This document shows positions 1 to 4,268 of a DNA stretch of 6,871 nucleotides, in pieces. Positions within the stretch are counted from its first letter, which is position 1; each line of letters opens with the position of its first letter. Under the pieces are notes generated by a model, which was not told where the DNA came from, searched no databases, and saw nothing but the letters and a program-made list of their open reading frames with translations. The position numbers were made by a program, and so were the translations under genes. The stretch is from assembly GCA_017303565.1 (NCBI GenBank), contig JAFLCM010000133.1, positions 1-6,871 of the forward strand. Reading direction: 5' to 3'. Source of the DNA: Planctomycetota bacterium. Its GTDB lineage: Bacteria > Planctomycetota > Phycisphaerae > Phycisphaerales > UBA1924.

Positions 1-67
1 TGAGTTCGGCGGCGGTGGGCTTGAGGGTGTGGGAGGCGAGGATCTTGATGGACTTGGGTTTGGCCAT
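1..67 (-). CDS. N-terminal fragment of an unidentified protein (cut by window edge)
   Basis: An ATG on the minus strand at 65-67 opens a frame of 22 codons with no stop before the window edge. The peptide is MAKPKSIKILASHTLKPTAAEL, basic at its start. It begins only 15 bases after the stop of the FAD oxidoreductase on the same strand, so it is probably the next gene of that operon. No Shine-Dalgarno sequence precedes the ATG, as for the two genes upstream. Too little is visible to name a family. The call rests on operon spacing, the ATG and an open frame with ordinary residue composition. Confidence 0.5.
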   Translation of the reverse strand, partial: MAKPKSIKILASHTLKPTAAEL

Positions 68-82
68 GGGTGCGCTGCCGGA

Positions 83-1246
83 TCAGGGCTTGATGAGGCG
101 GGCGAGGGGGAAGGGGTTGGCGGTGGGGGGTTCGCCGAGGAGTTGGTCGACGGCGGCCTTGGCGCAGCGGTGGGCGAGGCTCATGCCGTGGCCGGTGAAG
201 CCGCCGAGGAACCAGACGGCGTTGTGGTGGTTGGGGACGGGGCCGAGCAGGGGGAGGTGGTCCGGGGTGAAGCCCATGGTGCCGGCCCAGCGCGCTTTGA
301 CGGGTGGGAGCGTGCCGAAGAGGTCCTTGGCGAAGGCCTCGAGGTTTGATTGGATTCGTGGGGTGTGGCGGTCGTCGAAGGTTCGTTCGGCGGCTTCGTC
401 GGTGGTGCGCTTGCCGCCGAGGACGATGGTGTCGTGGTCGGCGCGGCGGAAGTACTCGGAGCCTCGGTTGGCGTAGTAGTTGAAGTCGAGGGGGATGTCT
501 TGGTGGGTGGCGTGGAGGGCGAGCATCTGGCCGCGGTTGGGCCGGACGAGGGCGTCGAAGTTGGGGAGGAGGAGCGGGGCGTAGGCGTTGACGCAGACGA
601 TGGCGCGGCGGCAGTGGACGGTGGCGTCGGTAGTGCGGATGGTGACGCGGTCCTCGCGGTGGGCGTGGATCTCGGCGACTTCCTGGTGCTCGTAGATGGG
701 GACGTGGACCTGGGCGCGGAGGAAGTTCAGGAGGTCGTGCGGATTGACGCAGGCGTCGTCGGGGTTGAGGAGGCCGAGGCGGGCGGTCTTGGTGCGCCAA
801 GCGGCGTCGGTGTGGGATTCGAGGAGGGCGGCGTCGAAGCCGTCGGCGGTGAGGAGGCGGTGGGACTCGGCGAGTTCTTCGGCTTCGGTGGGTTCGAGGG
901 CGAGGAGGCAGGAGGGCCGGGCGGCGTAGGAAGGGATGGAGGCGACGCCGCGGGTGCGGAGGAGGGCGAGGTTCTGCTCGGTCCAGCGCCAGAGGACGGA
1001 GGCGAGGCGTCGGCCGTGGTGGCGCGCGGCGAGTGCGTAGTTGTCGGCGGCGCCGCGCATGAGGTAGCCGGCGTTGCGTGTGCTGGCGCCGGAGCCGACG
1101 GCGTGGCGTTCGAGGATGACGGCGGGGATGCGCTTGTCCTGGAGGAAGAGCGCGACGGAGAGGCCGGCGATGCCGGCGCCGATGACGGCGGTGTCGGTGT
1201 GGATGTCGGCGAGGAGGCTCGATCGGCGCCAGAGCGGGACGGTCAT
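83..1246 (-). CDS. FAD-dependent oxidoreductase, DAO (glycine/D-amino acid oxidase-like) family
   Basis: A 387-residue flavoprotein, a normal length for the DAO family. The Rossmann FAD-binding motif is at residues 21-28 (VIGAGIAG), with Glu46 ending the second beta strand (VILE) to bind the ribose. GSGASTRNAG at 51-60 is the family's second flavin-contacting segment. YFRRADHDTIVLGG (265-278) and RWAGTMGFTPDHLPLLGP (319-336) are typical of the substrate-domain core, and the C-terminal GGFTGHGMSLA (348-358) closes the FAD site. Such enzymes oxidise the C-N bond of amines or amino acids, passing electrons to oxygen or another acceptor; the substrate cannot be read from sequence. It is predicted to be cytoplasmic, with no signal peptide. 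ATG at 1244-1246 is chosen because it lies just before the conserved core. A longer frame from TTG at 1304-1306 would add 20 Pro/His/Thr-rich residues encoded by the tandem repeat. No Shine-Dalgarno sequence is visible. It lies downstream of the TyrA-like gene, 64 bases away, and may be cotranscribed with it. Confidence 0.9.
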   Translation of the reverse strand: MTVPLWRRSSLLADIHTDTAVIGAGIAGLSVALFLQDKRIPAVILERHAVGSGASTRNAGYLMRGAADNYALAARHHGRRLASVLWRWTEQNLALLRTRGVASIPSYAARPSCLLALEPTEAEELAESHRLLTADGFDAALLESHTDAAWRTKTARLGLLNPDDACVNPHDLLNFLRAQVHVPIYEHQEVAEIHAHREDRVTIRTTDATVHCRRAIVCVNAYAPLLLPNFDALVRPNRGQMLALHATHQDIPLDFNYYANRGSEYFRRADHDTIVLGGKRTTDEAAERTFDDRHTPRIQSNLEAFAKDLFGTLPPVKARWAGTMGFTPDHLPLLGPVPNHHNAVWFLGGFTGHGMSLAHRCAKAAVDQLLGEPPTANPFPLARLIKP

Positions 1247-1270
1247 GGGGGAGGGTATGGGGGGAGGGGG
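1247..1270 (+). other. Canonical G-quadruplex motif abutting the oxidoreductase start codon
   Basis: On the plus strand there are four G-runs of 5, 3, 6 and 5 bases (1247-1251, 1253-1255, 1259-1264, 1266-1270) separated by loops of A, TAT and A. This meets the usual G3+N1-7 rule for an intramolecular quadruplex. The plus strand is the template for the oxidoreductase, so the quadruplex could form in the template DNA, while the mRNA carries the C-rich complement directly before the ATG. That pyrimidine tract replaces any Shine-Dalgarno sequence. The motif is seen directly; folding and any effect are inference. Confidence 0.6.
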
Positions 1271-1274
1271 TGGA

Positions 1275-1334
1275 GTGGTCGAGTGGTCGAGTGGTCGAGT
1301 GGTCAAGTGGTCAAGTGGTCGAGTGGTCGGGTGG
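1275..1334. repeat. Octanucleotide tandem repeat (gtggtcga), about 7.5 copies
   Basis: Seven consecutive 8-bp units run from 1275 to 1330, followed by a half unit (gtgg, 1331-1334); a partial unit (gtgga, 1270-1274) precedes them. Units 1-3 and 6 are gtggtcga, units 4 and 5 are gtggtcaa, and unit 7 is gtggtcgg. Because 8 is not a multiple of 3, the array reads in all three frames as DHSTTRPL-type peptides. It covers the last codons and stop of the TyrA-like gene and the spacer before the oxidoreductase. The tca in variant unit 5 (1311-1313) is the TGA stop of the TyrA-like gene. Copy-number change is expected by slipped-strand mispairing but is not shown. Confidence 0.9.
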
Positions 1335-2087
1335 CGTGGGGTGGGTTGAGTTGCGGGTTGCGGCGGTGTTGAGGAGGGTGTGGATGTTGGCGAGTTGGTT
1401 CATGATGTCTTGGCGGGCCTGGTGGGCGGAGGGGTTGAAGGTGTTCATGTCCTCGAAGAGGTCCCAGGTGTTGCCGCAGACGACGTCCTTGATGTGCATG
1501 AGGTCTCGGTAGGTGACGGTGGCCATGCGGAGGGGTGTGAGGTCGAGGGACTTGGAGCGGTTGAAGGCGTCGATGGCGCGGCCGATGAAGTGCGTGAGGA
1601 GCTGGCTGTAGGCGACCTGGTGGTCGTGGTCCTCGGCGGTGGTGCGGATGACGTCGATGCCCATGGACTCGTGGAGTCGTGCGACGGCGTCGGCGGCGGG
1701 GGTGCGGGGGTCGCAGACGACGGCGCGCTGGCCGCGGCAGGTGTCGGGGGCGGACTGGGGGCCGAAGAGGTGGTGGACGCCGACGACGTGGACGTGCGGG
1801 GGTGCGGCGTCGCGCATCCACATGAGGGGGAGGGTCTTGACGGTGCAGGCGTCGACGGCGATCGAGCCTGGGCGCATGAGCGGTGTGACGGCGCGGGCGG
1901 CGTCGGGCTGGGCGCGGATGGGGACGGTGAAGAAGACGATGTCGCACGAAGCGGCGGCGTTGAGGCGGGCGGGGTCGTCGTCGGCGATGTCCCAGGTGAG
2001 GGGCGTGCGGGCGGCGAGGGACAACTGGTTGGCCCAGTAGGCGCCGAAGCGGCCGCGACCGATGACGGCGATGGTGGGGGTGGGCAT
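1311..2087 (-). CDS. TyrA-like NAD-dependent dehydrogenase (prephenate/arogenate dehydrogenase family)
   Basis: A 258-residue protein. The N-terminal Rossmann fold has IAVIGRGRFG at residues 6-15 (GxGxxG), and the second strand ends in Asp33, favouring NAD over NADP. DACTVK (79-84) matches the family's D-x-x-S-V-K segment with Thr for Ser. VGVHHLFGP (102-110) matches the HPMFGP motif, keeping the first His (105) but with His106 in place of Pro. EDHDHQVAYSQLLTHF (152-167) matches the EEHD...THF helix. Family members oxidatively decarboxylate prephenate or arogenate in tyrosine synthesis. The protein is short, has no ACT domain, and carries the substitutions above, so a related but different substrate is possible. 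The last dozen or so residues (THPTPPDHSTT) come from the octanucleotide repeat. The start is the first ATG before the Rossmann strand, and no Shine-Dalgarno sequence is seen. It is likely the first gene of an operon with the downstream flavoprotein. Confidence 0.85.
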   Translation of the reverse strand: MPTPTIAVIGRGRFGAYWANQLSLAARTPLTWDIADDDPARLNAAASCDIVFFTVPIRAQPDAARAVTPLMRPGSIAVDACTVKTLPLMWMRDAAPPHVHVVGVHHLFGPQSAPDTCRGQRAVVCDPRTPAADAVARLHESMGIDVIRTTAEDHDHQVAYSQLLTHFIGRAIDAFNRSKSLDLTPLRMATVTYRDLMHIKDVVCGNTWDLFEDMNTFNPSAHQARQDIMNQLANIHTLLNTAATRNSTHPTPPDHSTT

Positions 2088-2137
2088 GGGCTGATGTTGT
2101 ATCGGTTGGGATTGGTGGGTGGTGGTGTGGTGAACGC

Positions 2138-2168
2138 AAAACCGCCCCGGCGGTGAGGCCGGGGCGGT
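2138..2168 (-). terminator. Rho-independent terminator of the flagellin gene
   Basis: An 11-bp stem is formed by 2141-2151 (accgccccggc) and 2158-2168 (gccggggcggt), with a 6-base loop. Read on the minus strand it is followed by TTTTGCG (four T residues at 2141-2138, the first paired at the stem base). It lies about 55 bases after the flagellin stop codon and before the TyrA-like start, so it should end the flagellin transcript and separate it from the metabolic genes. The plus strand has no T tract after the stem, so it acts in one direction. Confidence 0.85.
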
Positions 2169-2222
2169 CGGATCGGTTCACGGTGATCCTGAGTCTTTCA
2201 GAGGCCTTTGGCTGCTCGGGGA

Positions 2223-3758
2223 TTAGCCGAGGAGCTGGAGGGCGCTCTGGGGCTGCTGGTTGGCGAGCCCGAGGATCTGGGTGGCCGAGGAGACGAGGAT
2301 CTGCGAGCGGGTGAGGCTGGCGGTCTCGTTGGCGAAGTCGGCGTCGCGGACCACGCTCTCGGCGGCGGTGGTGTTCTCGAGGCCGATGTTGAGGGATCGG
2401 ATGGTGGCGCCGACGGTGTTCTGCTGGAAGGCGCCGAGTCGGCCGCGGAGTGCGGCGAGTTCGGTGATGGCGGAGCCGACGGCCTTCTGCGCGGTGGTGA
2501 TGTCGCCGCTGACGAGGTTGAGGGCCTTTCCGCCGGAGAGGTCGGAGAGGAAGTAGGTGGAGCCGGAGTTGGTGGTGCGTCCGATCTCACGGACGGCGAC
2601 GTTGGCGATGCCGATGGAGACCTTCCCGGCGATGTTGACGCGGGAGGCGAGCTGGAAGTCGGCGCCGCCGCCGGTGATGGTGAAGGCGGTGAGGGCTCCG
2701 AGGCGGGCGGCGCTGGTGGCGCTGCTGGAGTAGGCGAGTTCGACCTCGGTGTCGAGGAAGTCGGTGTTGACGCGGATCTTGGTGCCCTTGGTGGTGGCGG
2801 TGATGCCGTTGACAGCGGCCTTGACGTCCTGGCCCACGTCCTTGACGGGGTTGGAGGCGTTCGAGAAGGTGCTGAGACGGGTGGTGTTGACGGCGTCGGC
2901 GTCGCCGGTGTTGAGGTTGTAGATGCCGAGGTTGCCGGTGTCGATGCCGCCGGCGGAGTTGACCTTGACGGAGACGAACTGGTCGGAGCCGTACTCGTCG
3001 GAGAAGAGTCGGACGCCGGTGGTGCCCGAGACGCGGGCCTTGACGCCGGTGATGTCGGTGTAGGAGTTAATGGCGGCGGCGACGTTGGCGAGGGTGGTGC
3101 CCGAGGCGAAGGAGAGTTCGCGGGAGCCCTTGGCGCCGGCGACCTCGACGACGAATCGTGCGGTGGCGCTGCTGAGATTGACGTTGTTGGCGCCGAAGGA
3201 GAGGAAGAAGCCCCCGACCTGGGCGGAGCCGGTGACGACGACGTCGACGTTGAGGCTGGAGTTGAAGGCGAGCTTGGCGCCGTTGACCTTGAAGGAGTTG
3301 ACCTGGGCGTTGACGTTGTTGGCGGTGAAGGAGAAGTTGCCGTTGAGGAGCTTGGTGCCCTGGAAGTTGGTGGCTCCGGCGACGCGGTCGATGGTCTGGA
3401 GGATCGAGTCCAGCTTGAGCTGGTTGGCGTTGCGTTCCTCGGTGGAGAGGCCGGCGGAGTTGGCGGTCTCGGTGACGAGGGCCTGGACCTCGTTGAGGAG
3501 GTTTCCGATCTCGTCGAGGCCGCCCTCGGCGATGTTGACGACCTGGTCGGCGCGTTCGGCGTTGGAGATGGCCTTGCCGAGGGCGGCCTTCTCGGCGCGG
3601 AGGTTCTCCGAGGCGATGAGGCCGGCGGGGTCGTCCTTGCCGCGGTTGATGCGGAGGCCGGTGCTCAGGCGCTCGAGGCTGAGGTTGAGCGAGTTCTTGT
3701 TTCCGGTCAGCACGCGCTGAGCGATCTGCGAAGCGACGTTGGTGTTGATGCGACTCAT
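2223..3758 (-). CDS. fliC: Flagellin, flagellar filament subunit
   Basis: A 511-residue flagellin, secreted through the flagellar type III export apparatus and polymerised into the filament. The N-terminal D0/D1 helices (about 1-140) start MSRINTNVASQIAQ and contain LSTGLRINRGKDDPAGLIAS (31-50) and the ATNFQGTKLLNG turn (129-140). The middle (about 141-415) is the variable surface region; it holds a Flagellin_IN-like motif (about 198-265, with SFASGTTLANVAAAIN and GVKARVSG). The C-terminal D1/D0 helices (about 420-511) include ESVVRDADFANETASLTRSQ and end QPQSALQLLG. The protein has no cysteine. The start is fixed by homology and by a strong GGAGG 7 bases upstream. The stop is TAA, followed by a hairpin terminator, so the gene is probably a single transcription unit. 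No chaperone (fliS) or cap gene (fliD) adjoins it. The N- and C-terminal families make the call very safe. Confidence 0.97.
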   Translation of the reverse strand: MSRINTNVASQIAQRVLTGNKNSLNLSLERLSTGLRINRGKDDPAGLIASENLRAEKAALGKAISNAERADQVVNIAEGGLDEIGNLLNEVQALVTETANSAGLSTEERNANQLKLDSILQTIDRVAGATNFQGTKLLNGNFSFTANNVNAQVNSFKVNGAKLAFNSSLNVDVVVTGSAQVGGFFLSFGANNVNLSSATARFVVEVAGAKGSRELSFASGTTLANVAAAINSYTDITGVKARVSGTTGVRLFSDEYGSDQFVSVKVNSAGGIDTGNLGIYNLNTGDADAVNTTRLSTFSNASNPVKDVGQDVKAAVNGITATTKGTKIRVNTDFLDTEVELAYSSSATSAARLGALTAFTITGGGADFQLASRVNIAGKVSIGIANVAVREIGRTTNSGSTYFLSDLSGGKALNLVSGDITTAQKAVGSAITELAALRGRLGAFQQNTVGATIRSLNIGLENTTAAESVVRDADFANETASLTRSQILVSSATQILGLANQQPQSALQLLG

Positions 3759-3765
3759 GGCGAAT

Positions 3766-3770
3766 CCTCC
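3766..3770 (-). promoter_or_regulatory. Ribosome binding site of the flagellin gene
   Basis: On the minus strand GGAGG (extended GGAGGA) lies 7 bases before the ATG at 3756-3758. It is the strongest Shine-Dalgarno sequence in the window. The other minus-strand starts lack one, which fits high-level translation of flagellin. Confidence 0.9.
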
Positions 3771-3875
3771 GTGAACCTGTCTCTCTCTGTCCGCCTCTGG
3801 GCGTCCGTGCCTGAGGTGGTCCCCAGCGGGGGGTCTCGCGGTGCGCTCCCGCGCTCCGGGGCGGTGCCTTCTGTT

Positions 3876-3920
3876 GGGAAGGCCCGCCCTTCCGGAAGCG
3901 GGACCGGGCCACGCTGGCCC
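3876..3920. repeat. Cluster of small inverted repeats upstream of flagellin
   Basis: Three dyads sit close together. GGAAGG (3877-3882) pairs with CCTTCC (3888-3893) around a 5-base loop. CTTCCGGAAG (3889-3898) is a perfect 10-bp palindrome overlapping that right arm. GGGCCA (3906-3911) pairs with TGGCCC (3915-3920) around CGC. They lie 118-162 bases before the flagellin ATG. They could be hairpins in a long flagellin leader or protein-binding sites; in such GC-rich DNA, some chance pairing is expected. No T tract follows either hairpin on either strand, so they are not terminators. Confidence 0.45.
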
Positions 3921-4104
3921 TTGCTGCCCGCTGGATTCCGGACGGTGCCGTGTGGATCGGGGTGTTCTGGGGCGTGCTGAAGCGCGACCGGAAACAACAC
4001 GGGCGATAACTGCGAGTGGCCCTAGAACGTGGGCGTGGACGGGGGCGGGAAGGCGTGGTTTCTGGGTCTGGGAGCGGTTCCGAGCGATGTAAGGCTTTCA
4101 GGTG

Positions 4105-4131
4105 TCCCGGGCTTTGAAAATGAGGCCGGGA
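4105..4131. repeat. Spaced inverted repeat just upstream of the glucoamylase -35
   Basis: TCCCGG (4105-4110) and CCGGGA (4126-4131) are perfect complements separated by 15 bases, which contain an A-rich core (tttgaaaatgag). Centre-to-centre spacing is 21 bp, about two helical turns. It ends 7 bases before the predicted -35, a usual place for an activator. GC-rich 6-mers recur by chance, so this is tentative. Confidence 0.3.
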
Positions 4132-4138
4132 AAGGGGA

Positions 4139-4166
4139 TTGACTTCGTGTGTTTGCCGGTTAGTCT
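4139..4166 (+). promoter_or_regulatory. Sigma70-like promoter of the glucoamylase gene
   Basis: TTGACT at 4139-4144 matches the -35 consensus at five of six positions. TAGTCT at 4161-4166, after a 16-base spacer, keeps the most conserved -10 positions (first T, second A, last T) but matches only half of TATAAT. The region is locally richer in A and T than its surroundings. Transcription would start near 4173, giving a leader of roughly 95 bases. The weak -10 lowers certainty. Confidence 0.55.
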
Positions 4167-4182
4167 GGTAAAGCGATTTACC
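4167..4182. promoter_or_regulatory. Putative LacI-family operator overlapping the transcription start
   Basis: GGTAAAGCGATTTACC is a 16-bp dyad centred on the CG at 4174/4175. Seven of eight base pairs are symmetric; the only mismatch is the pair flanking the centre. LacI/GalR-family operators are known for near-palindromes of this size around a central CG with A-rich left and T-rich right arms. It directly follows the predicted -10 and covers the expected start point, where a bound repressor would block transcription. A second perfect palindrome, ACCCGCGGGT (4180-4189), overlaps its right end. The regulator is not in this window; control by a maltodextrin- or glucose-responsive repressor is inference. 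Confidence 0.55.
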
Positions 4183-4256
4183 CGCGGGTGGGGACGGATC
4201 CCCTCGCGGCGCGGTTTCCGAGGCCCGGTTGGCGTTCGCCGCGGGGCTGATTCCCT

Positions 4257-4261
4257 GAGGA
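4257..4261 (+). promoter_or_regulatory. Ribosome binding site of the glucoamylase gene
   Basis: GAGGA lies 7 bases before the ATG at 4269-4271. It supports this start, which is also required for the signal peptide. A second weaker purine run (gagag) abuts the ATG. Confidence 0.75.
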
Positions 4262-4268
4262 CTGAGAG

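Larger units (their letters stand above)
3759..4268. other. 510-bp divergent intergenic region between flagellin and glucoamylase
   Basis: This stretch separates the outward-facing flagellin (minus) and glucoamylase (plus) genes. No convincing gene lies in it. The glucoamylase side (4100-4268) holds a promoter, a dyad operator and an RBS, annotated separately. The flagellin side holds the GGAGG RBS, a short CT run (3779-3787) and a cluster of small inverted repeats (3876-3920). I searched the minus strand by eye for a sigma28 (TAAA-N15-GCCGATAA) or sigma54 (GG-N10-GC) promoter for flagellin and found neither, so the flagellin promoter is unassigned. Confidence 0.8.

Noticed and set aside
1247..1306. 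N-terminal extension of the oxidoreductase from a TTG in the repeat
   Set aside because: The added 20 residues are encoded by the tandem repeat and poly-C tract and precede the normal family start. The ATG at 1246 gives a standard length.
350..1372. 340-codon plus-strand frame opposite the oxidoreductase
   Set aside because: Gly/Val/Glu/Ala low-complexity composition caused by the codon bias of the minus-strand flavoprotein gene.
1303..2181. 292-codon minus-strand frame overlapping the TyrA-like gene
   Set aside because: Arg/His/Pro-rich composition with no motifs. The other frame of the same strand contains the complete Rossmann and TyrA motifs.
3946..3951. CGGCAC on the minus strand as a sigma54 -24 element for flagellin
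   Set aside because: The base pair required 10 bases further on (GC) is absent; the sequence there reads AA.
2208..3980. 590-codon plus-strand frame opposite flagellin
   Set aside because: The product is almost entirely Gly, Val, Glu, Asp and Ala, a typical antisense shadow. The flagellin on the other strand is unambiguous.
4002..4009. GGCGATAA on the plus strand, close to a sigma28 -10 element
   Set aside because: It points away from flagellin, there is no TAAA about 15 bases upstream, and it lies some 260 bases before the glucoamylase.
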